Source: Mycobacterium sp.
Lineage (GTDB): Bacteria; Actinomycetota; Actinomycetes; Mycobacteriales; Mycobacteriaceae
Direction: 5' to 3'
Length of the DNA stretch: 64,000 nt
Assembly (NCBI GenBank): GCA_021732005.1
Contig: JAKFVT010000027.1
Location: forward strand, 124,001-188,000
The translations under genes were made by a program, and so were the position numbers. The notes beneath the pieces were generated by a model that worked only from the letters and a program-made list of their open reading frames with translations, did not search any database and was not told the DNA's origin. The number at the start of each line of letters is the position of its first letter. The stretch's first letter is position 1. This document shows positions 28,657 to 41,335 of this stretch, one piece after another.

Positions 28657-29925
28657 CTAACCCGCGACGACTCCCGATATCGGCCGCGGGAACCGGGCCC
28701 CGAACTCGGTGACCGGCGCGAAGCCGTGCTTGCGCGCCGACGTGGCGCCGCGCCGGATCAGTGCGGCGGTCGTCACGAAGCCGGCCTGGTCAGCGAGCAC
28801 GAACGGGGTCAGCAGCCGGTTGTGCACGAAACTGAATGACAGCCCGGCCTCCGGAATTGCCCAGCCGAGCGACCCGCCGAGTCCGACATGACCGAAGCCG
28901 GGCAGCACACCCGGAATGGGCAGCGCGTGATATCCGAGATGGAATGCCAGCGGCAGGATCAAATTGCGGTCCGGGGTCAGATTGCGCCGACCGGTCAGGC
29001 CCGCGACCAATTCCGCGGACAGGAAGCGCTTACCGTCGATCTCACCGCCGTTGGCGATCGCGCCGTACATGCGGGCCAGGCCGCGTGCTGTGGCGACCCC
29101 ATTGGCCGCAGGCAGCTCGCTGTCCAGCAGGGGCATCGCACCCTGCACCGTCGACCTCATGCCGGGGAAGTACATGGAGCCGAAGATGGCGGACAGCTCG
29201 AGGGCCGCGATCCTGGGCGCGACGCTGTTGAAGAACGGGTTCGGGATGTTCATCTGGGGGCCGATGATCGAGGCCGCTCTCGTCGGCGCGCCCGCCGGCG
29301 GCCGGCCCAGGTGGATCCCGTCGGTGTCGAGCGGCGCGGCGACCTCGGTGCGGATCAGCTCCCGCATCCCGATCCCGGTGACCGCACGCGCCAGCCCGGA
29401 CAGCAGCCAGCCGTAGGTGAGCGCGTGATACGCGGGCTTGCCGAAGTTCCGGCCGACCGGCGCCGCCGCGATGCGCTCCTCCATGACCACGTGGTTGAGC
29501 AGATCGCGCCTGCGGACTCCCCGCAGATGTGCCAGACCGGCGCGGTGCTGCATCATGTCGCGCACGGTGATGGCGGCCTTGCCGTTGGCGCCGAACTCCG
29601 GCCAGTACTCGGCCACGGGTGCGTCGTAGTCGATCAGGCCGCGGTCCACGAGCCGGTGGATGACGGTCGACGCCACGCCTTTGGTCGCCGAGAACACCAT
29701 CGCGCCGGTGTCGGCCGACCAGCGCTGCCGTCCCCGTCGGTCCGACCAACCGGTCCAGACGTCGACCACCGGCTGCCCGTCGAGGTAAACCGCCAGCGCG
29801 CCGCCCCCGAACCGGGGATGCGGGAACATCGCGGAGAAATTGCGCAACGCGCAGGCGAAGTGCGGATCCGCGGCGCCCTGCAGCCCGTGGGGCAGTGCGT
29901 CGTGTCCGGGAGTCGCCTGAGTCAC
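28657..29925 (-). CDS. lipL: Serine beta-lactamase-like esterase/lipase
   Basis: This 422-residue protein belongs to the class C beta-lactamase/carboxylesterase VIII fold. The nucleophile motif is SATK (in MVFSATKGVAST), a YxN-like region follows (AYHALTYGWLL), and the late GHVGLGGSLGWA block is typical of the family. It is close to LipL (Rv1497), a cell-wall-associated esterase. The GTG at 29925 is supported by TAAATT on the minus strand (29933-29938), 7 bases upstream; a longer start at 29952 is possible. meaB lies upstream on the same strand, the M. tuberculosis order without mazEF4. Confidence 0.9.
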   Translation of the reverse strand: MTQATPGHDALPHGLQGAADPHFACALRNFSAMFPHPRFGGGALAVYLDGQPVVDVWTGWSDRRGRQRWSADTGAMVFSATKGVASTVIHRLVDRGLIDYDAPVAEYWPEFGANGKAAITVRDMMQHRAGLAHLRGVRRRDLLNHVVMEERIAAAPVGRNFGKPAYHALTYGWLLSGLARAVTGIGMRELIRTEVAAPLDTDGIHLGRPPAGAPTRAASIIGPQMNIPNPFFNSVAPRIAALELSAIFGSMYFPGMRSTVQGAMPLLDSELPAANGVATARGLARMYGAIANGGEIDGKRFLSAELVAGLTGRRNLTPDRNLILPLAFHLGYHALPIPGVLPGFGHVGLGGSLGWAIPEAGLSFSFVHNRLLTPFVLADQAGFVTTAALIRRGATSARKHGFAPVTEFGARFPRPISGVVAG

Positions 29926-29932
29926 AGCTGAG

Positions 29933-29938
29933 AATTTA
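29933..29938 (-). promoter_or_regulatory. Probable -10 element of a leaderless lipL transcript
   Basis: The minus-strand TAAATT fits TANNNT and is 7 bases from the GTG at 29925. Confidence 0.45.
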
Positions 29939-29998
29939 ATCGGTCTAAGCACACCTGTAACAAATTGTTGCCATTTTGTTAGCTTGACGCGCGGGGCG

Positions 29999-30978
29999 TC
30001 AGTTTGACTGCTCGGCGGCGTCGAGGATTCGCTGCGCGGCCAGCGCGGGGGTCAGCTCACCTTCGCGCACCTGGCGCTCGATCTCGGCGCGCTGCGTCCG
30101 CACGGCCGGATGGTTCAGCACCCGGTCGAGGACCGCGTCGCGCACCATCGACCACGTCCAGTCCACCTGCTGTGCGCGCCGGCGGGCGTCGAACTCGCCC
30201 GCCTTGGTCAACACGTCGCGGTGTTGGCACACCGTGTCCCACATCTCCCGCAGGCCGGTCCCCTCCACCGCGCTCATGGTTAAAACCGGTGGGCGCCAAA
30301 GGGTTTCGCGCGGGTATATCAGCTGTATCGCGGCGGTCAACTCACGAGCCGCAGCCTTGGCCTCAGTGGCGTGCTTCCCGTCGGCCTTGTTGACCACGAC
30401 GATGTCGGCGAGCTCCAGCACACCCTTCTTGATGCCCTGGAGTTGGTCGCCGGTGCGGGCCAGGGTGAGGAAGACGAAGGTGTCCACCATGTTGGCGACG
30501 GCCACCTCGGACTGCCCGACACCGACGGTTTCGACCAGGATCACGTCGAACCCGGCGGCCTCGACGAGCACCACGGTCTCCCGGGTCGCCTTTGCCACCC
30601 CACCGAGCGTCCCCGACGTGGGCGACGGCCGGATGTAGGCGTCGGGGTGCACGGCGAGCCTCGCCATCCTGGTCTTGTCGCCCAGAATCGAGCCGCCGGT
30701 GCGGGTGGACGACGGGTCGACGGCCAGCACCGCGACCCGGTGCCCCTGCTCGATGAGGTACATCCCCAGCGCCTCGATTGTGGTCGACTTGCCCACGCCG
30801 GGGACGCCGGTGATCCCGACGTGAAGCGCCTTCCCCGCGTCGGGCATCAGCTCGAGGAGCAGTTGCTGGGCCTGGTCGCGGTGATCGGCGCGGGTCGACT
30901 CGACCAACGTGATGGCCCGCGACAGCGCCGCACGATCGCCGCCGCGGATCGCCTCGGCCAGTCCGGGGATGTCGGGCA

Positions 30979-30979
<1 letters not shown>
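29999..30979 (-). CDS. meaB: Methylmalonyl-CoA mutase-associated GTPase MeaB
   Basis: MeaB is a G3E-class GTPase that protects methylmalonyl-CoA mutase and gates its adenosylcobalamin loading. The 326-residue protein has the Walker A GVPGVGKST near residue 57, the VDPSSTRTGGSILGDKTRM segment, VETVGVGQSE as the switch/G3 region, NKAD as G4, and a C-terminal helical dimerisation arm. The ATG at 30979 overlaps the mutB stop by one base (TGATG), which couples chaperone and enzyme production. M. tuberculosis carries mazE4-mazF4 between these genes; none is present here. Confidence 0.96.
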
Positions 30980-33234
<2,255 letters not shown>

Positions 33235-33237
33235 GGA

Positions 33238-35073
33238 TCAGGCCCCCAATCGGGTGAGCAGGGACGAAAGCGCTTCGACCGCATCGATTTTCGCGGTCAG
33301 ATAGCCGTCGGGTTTGGCCGCCGCCTCCGCGACCGCCTTCTCCGGGCCGGCCAGGTAGATCTGGGTCAGACCCGCGGCCCGCGCGGCCGCCACCACATCG
33401 GAGACGTCGGCGCCGTAGCGGGCGTCGGTGCCACAGAGCACCGCGACCGAGGCGCCGCTGTCGGCGACCGCGGCGGCAACGGTTGCGGCGTCGACGGTGC
33501 CCGGGTTGACGGCTTCGATCCCCCCGGAGGCCAGCAGGTTGGCCGCGAACGTCGCGCGGATGTTGTTCTCGGCCAGCGGGCCCAGCGGCAGCAGCAGCAC
33601 CTGCGGCCGGGCACCGGTGCGGTCCAGGAAAGCGTCGGAGCGGTCCCTCAGCTCTTCGAATCCGGCCGCGTAGCGCCGGACGGTGTCCGACGAGTTGTAG
33701 TGCGGCAGAGGCGGTTCGGCGAGGTTCGGGAACTCATTGATTCCGGTCACCGGTGTCCGTCTATGGGCGATGTCGTCGGCCCGGCGCGCCCGCACCTGCT
33801 CGATCTGCTCGGCGACGTGATCGCCGGCCGCGCCGAACCCGCCCCGGGACTCGATGTCCTGGAAGTGCGACCAGGCTTGCGCGGCAAGATTTCCGGTGAG
33901 GTCCTCGACGTACCAGGAACCTCCCGCCGGATCGAGCACCCGCCCGATATGTGACTCCTCCAGCAGCAACAGCTGGGTGTTTCGGGCGATGCGGCGGGCG
34001 AAACCGGCGCTGACTCCGGGGAAGCCGCTGGGGATCGCGACGTCGAACGGCAGCACTGTCACGGTGTCCGCTCCCCCGACACCGGCGCCGAAGGCGGCCA
34101 GCGTGGTGCGCAGCATGTTCACCCAGGGGTCGCGCTGGGTCATCATCGGCAGCGAGGTGACCGCATGCACGGTGGCGGCCCCGCTGTCGGGGTGGCCGAG
34201 CACGTCGGCGATCCGGGCCCAGAGTTGGCGGGCCGCACGGAATTTCGCGATCGTCAGGAACTGGTCGTCGTCGGACACCAGCCGGAAGCTGATCTGGCGC
34301 AGCGCATCGGATACCTCGACGCCCGTGTCGGCCAGGGCCCGCACGTACTCGACCGCGGCCGCCAGCGCACCGGCGAGTTCCCACGCGGCGTTGGCGCCGC
34401 GATTGTGGAATGCCGGTCCGTCTACGGTGATCGCGCGCACTCCCGTGCCACCTGCCACGTTGGCGGCGACGCGGGTGACCTCATCGAGGGCCGGTGCGGG
34501 CGCGCCGCTGAGCGCCGCGGTGAGCGGGTCGGCACCCAGGTCGATCGACATCGTGGCGCGCTGGGTGTCGTCGGCGCCGGCAATCAGGGTCAGCACCGCT
34601 TCGGCGGCGGCGGCGAACTGCGCCCCGGCGTCCAGAATCACCGGCGCGAGCTCGAGGAAGACCCCCTCCAGCAGTCGGTCGAGGTCGGCGGGGGCGACGC
34701 CGGTGTCACCGACGCGCAGCACCAGCGCGCTGACCCCGTTCCCCAGGGCACCCAGCACCGCGGCGTTGCCGTCGGCAACCTGGCCGGAGAAGCCGGGACC
34801 CGGAAATACCTCGGCGACCTTCCAGCCCGCGATGACGTCACGATGGGCGTCACCACCGCGGACGAACGGCCAGGTGCCGGGCAGCGGCGCTTCGGGCAGC
34901 GCGTCGAGTGCGGTGTAGAGAGGCCGGATCGCAAAGCCCTCGTAAGTGGCTGAGTCCAAGAGCCTTTCGGGCTCGGCGGGCAGATCCGCTGGGTCTTTCC
35001 GGCTGCTCTTGGCCAGCACGCCGGCTACCCCGGTGCGCCAGCGGGCGCGACCTTCCTCAACCTCTACTGACAC
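33238..35073 (-). CDS. mutA: Methylmalonyl-CoA mutase small (beta) subunit
   Basis: MutA is the non-catalytic partner of MutB. The 611-residue protein keeps the barrel domain ([42 protein letters not shown]). Its C-terminal Rossmann-like domain reads LLLPLGPLAENNIRATF and has no DxHxxG, as expected for the small subunit. The GTG at 35073 is chosen over a start at 35124 because AGGAG lies a suitable distance upstream of it. It opens the mutA-mutB-meaB operon. TAGCCT on the minus strand near 35135-35140 is a possible -10. Confidence 0.95.
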   Translation of the reverse strand: MSVEVEEGRARWRTGVAGVLAKSSRKDPADLPAEPERLLDSATYEGFAIRPLYTALDALPEAPLPGTWPFVRGGDAHRDVIAGWKVAEVFPGPGFSGQVADGNAAVLGALGNGVSALVLRVGDTGVAPADLDRLLEGVFLELAPVILDAGAQFAAAAEAVLTLIAGADDTQRATMSIDLGADPLTAALSGAPAPALDEVTRVAANVAGGTGVRAITVDGPAFHNRGANAAWELAGALAAAVEYVRALADTGVEVSDALRQISFRLVSDDDQFLTIAKFRAARQLWARIADVLGHPDSGAATVHAVTSLPMMTQRDPWVNMLRTTLAAFGAGVGGADTVTVLPFDVAIPSGFPGVSAGFARRIARNTQLLLLEESHIGRVLDPAGGSWYVEDLTGNLAAQAWSHFQDIESRGGFGAAGDHVAEQIEQVRARRADDIAHRRTPVTGINEFPNLAEPPLPHYNSSDTVRRYAAGFEELRDRSDAFLDRTGARPQVLLLPLGPLAENNIRATFAANLLASGGIEAVNPGTVDAATVAAAVADSGASVAVLCGTDARYGADVSDVVAAARAAGLTQIYLAGPEKAVAEAAAKPDGYLTAKIDAVEALSSLLTRLGA

Positions 35074-35233
35074 CGGCAACTCCTGTTGTCGCAGCATGTG
35101 GCAGCCCGTCGCGGGACCAGCCATCAGACCATCAGGCTAAATGATCACTCCAGCCGTGACGTGGCCGACTACGGCTACCCGTCGGTAACCGGCGTCGCAC
35201 CCGGCGCGTTCTCACGGGAGGGCCGTAACCTTG

Positions 35234-35992
35234 GTGAACGTGACGTCGAAGACCCGCAGCACGTGGCGCAGTGTGCGCTCAGCGGTGATCTCGACGGCGC
35301 GCCAGGTTTCCCGGACGCGCCTCGTCGTCACCGCCGCCGCCGCTGTGATTCTCGTCGCAGTGGTGTTGCTGGTGCCGCTGCCGACCGCGGTGCAGCTGCG
35401 GGACTGGGCAACGTCGCTCGGCGTCTGGTTCCCGCTGGCCTTCTTCGCCGCCCACATCGTCGTCACCGTGTTCCCGTTCCCGCGGACCGCGTTCACCCTG
35501 GCCGCCGGGCTGCTGTTCGGTCCCGCGTTGGGCGTGGGGATCGCGGTGGTGGCCAGTGCGCTCAGCGCGCTGCTCGCCCTGCTGCTGGTGCGCGCCCTGG
35601 GCTGGCAGTTCAGCAAGCTGGTCAGCCATCCGGCTCTCGAGTCGGTGGATGCCCGGCTGCGCGCCCGCGGCTGGCAGGCGATCTTCTCGCTGCGGATGAT
35701 CCCCGCGGTACCGTTCTCGGTGCTGAACTATGCCGCCGGCGCATCTGCCGTGCGGGTGATGCCGTACCTGTGGGCGACGCTGGCCGGTCTGATACCCGGC
35801 ACCACCGCCGTGGTCTTCCTCGGCGATGCCCTCACCGGCAACGTCAGCCCGCTGTTGATTCTGGTATCGGTGTGCACGGCAGCCGTCGGCCTCGCGGGCC
35901 TGGTCTACGAGGTCCGCACCCATCGCCGCCACCACCCGGCCGGTCAGGCCGAGGTGCGCGACGGCGACGACATCGCGGCCAACACCCCGTAG
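35234..35992 (+). CDS. TVP38/TMEM64 (SNARE-associated) family membrane protein
   Basis: The 252-residue protein has about five to six membrane helices, with the family's central re-entrant region: HIVVTVFPFPRTAFTLAAGLLFGPALG, then RMIPAVPFSVLNYAAGASAVR. These features define the DedA-related TVP38 group, whose members have been proposed as lipid or ion transporters. It corresponds to Rv1491c. The GTG at 35234 is preceded by GGAGGG; a TTG three bases upstream is the alternative. It is divergent from mutA and convergent with the SPFH gene, four bases away. Confidence 0.87.
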   Translation: MNVTSKTRSTWRSVRSAVISTARQVSRTRLVVTAAAAVILVAVVLLVPLPTAVQLRDWATSLGVWFPLAFFAAHIVVTVFPFPRTAFTLAAGLLFGPALGVGIAVVASALSALLALLLVRALGWQFSKLVSHPALESVDARLRARGWQAIFSLRMIPAVPFSVLNYAAGASAVRVMPYLWATLAGLIPGTTAVVFLGDALTGNVSPLLILVSVCTAAVGLAGLVYEVRTHRRHHPAGQAEVRDGDDIAANTP

Positions 35993-35996
35993 ATCC

Positions 35997-37238
35997 CTAC
36001 TGCGGTTCGGAACCGTGCCGTGGCGCGTACTGCGGGTCGGCCGGCGGGGCCTGCTGCTCGGACAGCGGCGGATACGACACCGGCGGGGCGATCTGCGGCG
36101 GCGGCGGAATCGGAGCGGCGCCCACCGGGGACACGGTTGCGCGGGCTTCGGCCTCGGCCTTCGCCACCGCCTGGGCTATCGCCGGGTCGGTCTGCGTGTC
36201 GAACCAGTCGGCGACTTCGGCTGCGTCTTCCTCGTCGGATTTGGCCGGATGGTCGTCGACCGGCGACGGGGTGTAGCGGAACACCCCGTCGTCGCCGGGT
36301 GCGCCGAGCATCTTGGTGAAGCCCTGCAGCGCCGAGCCGAAGTCGCTGGGCACCAGCCACACCTTGTTGGCCTCGCCCTTGGCCATCTGCGGCAGCGTCT
36401 GCAGGTATTGGTAGGCGAGCATCTCCGGCGTGGGGCGGCCGGCCTTGATCGCGGCGAACGTCTTCTCGATCGCCTTGGCCTGGCCCTGCGCCTGCAGGTA
36501 GGACGCGGCTCGCTCACCCTGGGCCCGCAGGATTCGGGATTGCCGCTCGGCCTCGGCGCCCAGGATCGCCGCCTGCTTGGCGCCTTCGGCCGCCAGGATC
36601 TGCGCCTGCTTCTGACCCTCGGCCTGCTTGATCGACGCCTCCCGGCTGCCTTCCGCGGTGAGGATCATCGCGCGCTTTTCCCGGTCGGCGCGCATCTGCT
36701 TTTCCATCGAGTCCTGGATGGACGGCGGCGGGTCGATGCTGCGCAGCTCGACCCGCGCCACCCGAAGGCCCCAGCGTCCGGTGGCCTCGTCGAGCACACC
36801 GCGCAGCTGCCCATTGATCTGGTCTCGTGATGTCAGCGTCTGCTCGAGGGTCATGCCGCCGACGACGTTGCGCAGCGTGGTGGTGGTCAGCTGCTCGACG
36901 CCGACGATGTAGTTGCTGATCTGATACACCGCCGCCTGCGGGTTGGTGACCTGGAAGTAGACGACGGTGTCGATGTTGACGGTCAGGTTGTCCTCGGTGA
37001 TCACCGGCTGCGGCGGGAAGGACACCACCCGCTCGCGCAGGTCGACGCGGGCGCGGACCTTGTCGATGAACGGGATCAGCAGCGTGAGCTGCCCGGAGAC
37101 CGTCTTGCTGTAGCGCCCCAGCCGCTCGATGACGGCCGCCTCCGCCTGCGGGATCAGGGCGACGGACTTGGCGACGACGATGATGGCGAACACCACCAGC
37201 ACCGCCAGCAGAACCAAACCGGCTATGGCACCGTCCAT
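35997..37238 (-). CDS. SPFH/band-7 (stomatin-like) membrane protein, Rv1488 type
   Basis: The 413-residue protein has one N-terminal transmembrane helix (residues 5-28), then a band-7 domain (about 35-200) containing VIERLGRYSKTVSGQLTLLIPF and RVDLRERVVSFPPQPVITEDN. A long Ala/Glu/Gln-rich coiled coil follows (about 205-280), and a Pro-rich tail ends the protein. Stomatin-like proteins form membrane-bound oligomers thought to organise microdomains or scaffold proteases. It is paired with an NfeD protein immediately upstream, the standard stomatin operon partner. A strong GAGGAGAA ribosome site precedes the ATG at 37238. Confidence 0.93.
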   Translation of the reverse strand: MDGAIAGLVLLAVLVVFAIIVVAKSVALIPQAEAAVIERLGRYSKTVSGQLTLLIPFIDKVRARVDLRERVVSFPPQPVITEDNLTVNIDTVVYFQVTNPQAAVYQISNYIVGVEQLTTTTLRNVVGGMTLEQTLTSRDQINGQLRGVLDEATGRWGLRVARVELRSIDPPPSIQDSMEKQMRADREKRAMILTAEGSREASIKQAEGQKQAQILAAEGAKQAAILGAEAERQSRILRAQGERAASYLQAQGQAKAIEKTFAAIKAGRPTPEMLAYQYLQTLPQMAKGEANKVWLVPSDFGSALQGFTKMLGAPGDDGVFRYTPSPVDDHPAKSDEEDAAEVADWFDTQTDPAIAQAVAKAEAEARATVSPVGAAPIPPPPQIAPPVSYPPLSEQQAPPADPQYAPRHGSEPQ

Positions 37239-37248
37239 GACGTTCTCC

Positions 37249-37683
37249 TCACTCGTTCTTCCAGACGACCGCGGTGGCACCGTCGATGTGCATGACAGTG
37301 ACGTGGTCGCCCGGCTCGTAGACATCGTTGTCGTTGAACGGCCGCGCCGTCCAGATTTCGCCGTCGAGTTTCACCTGGCCTTCATGGCGCGCGACCCGGT
37401 CGAGCACCAGTGCGCTCTTGCCTTCCAGCGCCTTGATCGGTTCGGGCAGGCCCTTTCCGGCGGTGAACTTGCGCCGCAGCGCCGGGCGAACGAGCGCCAG
37501 AAGTACGACCGAGACCACCAGGAACACCGCGCCATCGGCCCACACCGGCAAGTCGAGCAGCCAGCTTGACCCGGCGGCGGCCAGTGCGCCGCCGGAGAGC
37601 ATCAGCAGGAACATGTCACCGGTCAGCGCTTCGGCACCGGCAAGGCCCAGCGCGAACACGAGCCAGATCAGCGCCGCGGGCAT
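37249..37683 (-). CDS. NfeD-like membrane protein (Rv1487 type)
   Basis: The 144-residue protein has three to four membrane helices in the first 65 residues, followed by a soluble OB-fold NfeD domain ([30 protein letters not shown]). Short NfeD proteins associate with stomatin-like SPFH partners. The stop codon is 10 bases from the SPFH start, and the intervening bases form that gene's ribosome site, so translation is coupled. The start is an ATG at 37683. Confidence 0.92.
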   Translation of the reverse strand: MPAALIWLVFALGLAGAEALTGDMFLLMLSGGALAAAGSSWLLDLPVWADGAVFLVVSVVLLALVRPALRRKFTAGKGLPEPIKALEGKSALVLDRVARHEGQVKLDGEIWTARPFNDNDVYEPGDHVTVMHIDGATAVVWKNE

Positions 37684-37745
37684 ATTGCCAGGGTACGCGG
37701 AGGCCGATCACGCGGTTGCGGAAAGCCGGTTCGGTGCCGAACCAC

Positions 37746-37751
37746 TACACT
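37746..37751 (+). promoter_or_regulatory. Probable -10 element for the Rv1486c-like gene
   Basis: TACACT fits TANNNT and ends 9 bases before the ATG at 37761, consistent with a leaderless mRNA. Confidence 0.4.
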
Positions 37752-37760
37752 GCGAGCATC

Positions 37761-38621
37761 ATGTGGTGCCCAAGTGTTTCGCTCTCCGTCTGGGCCAATG
37801 CCTGGCTCGCCGGCAAGGCCGCACCCGACGACGTCCTTGACGCGCTATCCGCTTGGGCGCCAACGCATTCGGTGATCGCCTACGATTCGGTGGCGGCCGG
37901 CCATACCGGCCTGCCGTGGCCCGATGTCGACGATGCGGGTGCGGTGTCGCTGTTGCAGACGCTGCGTACCGTCGCCGGCCGCGCGCTCGACGCAGGCCCG
38001 CCCGCGATCAGCGTGGCCCTGCCGGTGCCCGGCGATGTCCGCGGCCTGGCGGCGGGCACCCAGTTCCAGCAGGACGCCCTGTCGGCCGGTGAGGCGATCA
38101 TCGTCACCAGCCCGATCGGCGACACCATCGGCCTGGTCCCCGATTTCGAGTACGACGACACCGACGACGAACTACCGGACTACGATCGGCTGCCCGAACT
38201 GTGCGCACTGTCCTGGACGGTGTACTCACTGCCGTCGCGCCCCGTGGTCGATCACCTCGACCTCGGCGAGGCGGAATACGATCTGCGGTCGGCGGTGCGG
38301 TCGGCTGCCGAAGCGCTGGGCACACTGGAACTCGGTGCCGCGGGCGGCATCGACGATCCGCGCGGTCTCGTCGAGCAGATACTGGAAACCGCTCGGCACC
38401 ACCGGGCTCCCGATCACGCTCCGACCCGGGCGTTGCGGGTGCTCGAGAACGCCGCGCACGTCGACGCGATCATCACGGTCAGCTCAGGACTCATGCCGAT
38501 CGGCACGCAGAGCGCGTCAGAGGCTCAGATCGCCAACGATGCGCTTCGGCCGCTGGCGGCGGTCGTGCGCTCGGCGCGGATCGCCGCGGTTACCGCGATC
38601 CTGCACTCGGCCTGGCACTGA
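37761..38621 (+). CDS. Conserved hypothetical protein (Rv1486c-like)
   Basis: This 286-residue soluble protein shows no transmembrane segment and no motif that I can tie to a reaction. It is mildly acidic with a [15 protein letters not shown] cluster near residue 135. Its place between nfeD and hemH matches Rv1486c of M. tuberculosis, on which the call rests. The 3' end overlaps the convergent hemH by 32 bases, so transcription of the two genes may interfere. Confidence 0.85.
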   Translation: MWCPSVSLSVWANAWLAGKAAPDDVLDALSAWAPTHSVIAYDSVAAGHTGLPWPDVDDAGAVSLLQTLRTVAGRALDAGPPAISVALPVPGDVRGLAAGTQFQQDALSAGEAIIVTSPIGDTIGLVPDFEYDDTDDELPDYDRLPELCALSWTVYSLPSRPVVDHLDLGEAEYDLRSAVRSAAEALGTLELGAAGGIDDPRGLVEQILETARHHRAPDHAPTRALRVLENAAHVDAIITVSSGLMPIGTQSASEAQIANDALRPLAAVVRSARIAAVTAILHSAWH

Positions 38622-39645
38622 CTTCACACGCGGGCGTGCAGAACGCGCCGTTGACGCTGCAGCCATAACCCGGAACCGGTTGAACTCCAACCACTCTCGC
38701 GGGTTCGCCGCCGTCACGAACTTCGTCGACGAGATCGAGGACCAGCTTCGCGAACCGGCGCTCGGCATTGGGCGTCGAGGCCCGCACCAACGCGACGCCG
38801 AGGCCCTCGGCCTGCTCGCGCAGTTCGCTGTCCAGGTCCCACACCACCTCGATGTGGTCGGCGACGAAGCCCACCGGGCAGACCACCACGGCCTTCGTGC
38901 CCGCTTCGGCCAGCGCTGAGAGGTGATCTCCCACATCGGGTTCCAGCCACGGCACCTGCGGCGGACCGGACCGAGACTGCCAGACCACGTCATAGTCGTC
39001 GTAGCCTGCCGCGGCAGCCACCAGCGAGGCGGCGTAGCGGACCTGGCGGGCATAGAGGTCGGGGCCGCACCGATCGGCTGCCCGCACCGGTATCGAATGC
39101 GCGGTGAACACCAGCCGGGCGCCGGCCCGCAGCGGCTCGGGCAACGTCGCGGCCGCCGCCGCGATGGCGTCGGCGAACATTGCCACCAGCAGTGGATGGT
39201 CGAAGAACTGGCGCATCTTCACCAGTTCCGGGGCACCGTCACCGACCGCCGCGCGGGCTCGGGCGATGTCCTCCTGGTACTGCGTGCACCCGGAGTACCC
39301 GCCCCATGCCGAGGTGGAGAACACCGCGGCTCGTCGCACACCGTCGGAAGCCATTGCGGCAACGGTGTCTTCGACCATGGGATGCCAGTTGCGGTTGCCG
39401 AAGTACACCGGCAGCTGTTCACCGCGCTCGGCGAGTTCGGCGCGGATCTCCTCGATCAGGGCGCGATTGATCCCGTTGATCGGTGAGACCCCGCCGAAAT
39501 GCAGGTAGTGCTCGGCCACGGCGGTAAGCCGCTCCGGCGGGATCCCGCGGCCGCGAGTGACGTTCTCCAGGAACGGCATCACCTGGTCCGGCCCCTCCGG
39601 GCCACCGAACGACAGGATCAGCAGCGCATCAAATGCGGTGGGCAC
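38590..39645 (-). CDS. hemH: Ferrochelatase/coproporphyrin ferrochelatase, Fe-S type
   Basis: This enzyme inserts Fe2+ into the porphyrin; in actinobacteria the substrate is coproporphyrin III. The 351-residue protein has the catalytic His in TAHSIPV (H183) and Glu in the [10 protein letters not shown] segment. The C-terminal tail has three cysteines (C329, C336, C340) that would bind a [2Fe-2S] cluster. The fourth ligand is not obvious: the residue aligned with the internal cysteine of human ferrochelatase appears to be Met ([10 protein letters not shown]), so C120 or C193 would have to serve. The GTG start at 39645 lies ten bases after inhA, as in M. tuberculosis (fabG1-inhA-hemZ). Confidence 0.93.
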   Translation of the reverse strand: MPTAFDALLILSFGGPEGPDQVMPFLENVTRGRGIPPERLTAVAEHYLHFGGVSPINGINRALIEEIRAELAERGEQLPVYFGNRNWHPMVEDTVAAMASDGVRRAAVFSTSAWGGYSGCTQYQEDIARARAAVGDGAPELVKMRQFFDHPLLVAMFADAIAAAAATLPEPLRAGARLVFTAHSIPVRAADRCGPDLYARQVRYAASLVAAAAGYDDYDVVWQSRSGPPQVPWLEPDVGDHLSALAEAGTKAVVVCPVGFVADHIEVVWDLDSELREQAEGLGVALVRASTPNAERRFAKLVLDLVDEVRDGGEPARVVGVQPVPGYGCSVNGAFCTPACEVSARPSAGSR

Positions 39646-39655
39646 GATGGTGGGA

Positions 39656-40462
39656 CTACAGCAGCTGGGTGCTGGCGCCGCCGTCGGCGAAGATGATGGT
39701 TCCGGTGGTGGCGGGCAGCCAGTCGGACAGCAGCGCGCACACGGTCTTGGCGACCGGCGTCGGGTCCTTCATGTTCCAGCCGAGCGGGGCACGCTGATCC
39801 CAGCCCTCTTCCAGCAGCTGCATCTGCGCACCGGCCTCCTCGCCGAGCGCGCCGCCGACGATGGCACTCATGGCCAGGGTGCGGATCGGGCCTGCGGCAA
39901 CGAGATTGGAGCGCACGCCGACCTTGCCTGCCTCTCGGGCGACGAAGCGGTTGACCGACTCCAGCGCGCTCTTGGCGACCGTCATCCAGTTGTAGGCCGG
40001 CATCGCGCGGGTGGGGTCGAAGTCCATGCCGACGATCCCGCCGCCCGGATTCATCACCGGCAGAACGGCTTTGGCCAGCGAGGCATACGAATACGCCGAG
40101 ATGTGAATGCCCTTCGCGACGTCCTCGTACGGGGCGTCGAAGAACGGGTTGATGCCCATGCCGGTCTGCGGCATGAACCCGATGGAGTGCACCACGCCGT
40201 CGATCTTGTTGCCGTCGCCGATCACCTCGGTGATCCGGCCGGCCAGGGAATCCAGGTGCTCCTGGTTCTGCACGTCCAGTTCGAGCAGCGGCGCCGGGTT
40301 CGGCAGCCGGTCGGCGATCCGCTGGATCAGCTTCATCCGGTCGAAGCCGGTGAGCACCAACTCGGCGCCGGCTTCCTGCGCCACCTTGGCGATGTGGAAT
40401 GCGATGGACGAGTCGGTGATGATCCCCGTGACGAGGATCCGCTTGCCCTGCAAAAGTGTCAT
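39656..40462 (-). CDS. inhA: Enoyl-ACP reductase InhA
   Basis: InhA is the NADH-dependent enoyl-ACP reductase of FAS-II mycolic acid synthesis and the target of isoniazid-NAD. The 268-residue protein has the nucleotide site [13 protein letters not shown], the catalytic Y157 and K164 (Y158 and K165 in M. tuberculosis numbering), and S93 in VHSIGFMP. S93 equals S94, the position of a known resistance substitution, and is wild type here. A GAGAAGGA ribosome site precedes the ATG at 40462. It is the second gene of the fabG1-inhA-hemH operon. Confidence 0.98.
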   Translation of the reverse strand: MTLLQGKRILVTGIITDSSIAFHIAKVAQEAGAELVLTGFDRMKLIQRIADRLPNPAPLLELDVQNQEHLDSLAGRITEVIGDGNKIDGVVHSIGFMPQTGMGINPFFDAPYEDVAKGIHISAYSYASLAKAVLPVMNPGGGIVGMDFDPTRAMPAYNWMTVAKSALESVNRFVAREAGKVGVRSNLVAAGPIRTLAMSAIVGGALGEEAGAQMQLLEEGWDQRAPLGWNMKDPTPVAKTVCALLSDWLPATTGTIIFADGGASTQLL

Positions 40463-40505
40463 GCGAAGATTCCTTCTCTCTTAGTGCCGCTGGGCCGGTC
40501 GGGGC

Positions 40506-41333
<828 letters not shown>

Positions 41334-41335
<2 letters not shown>

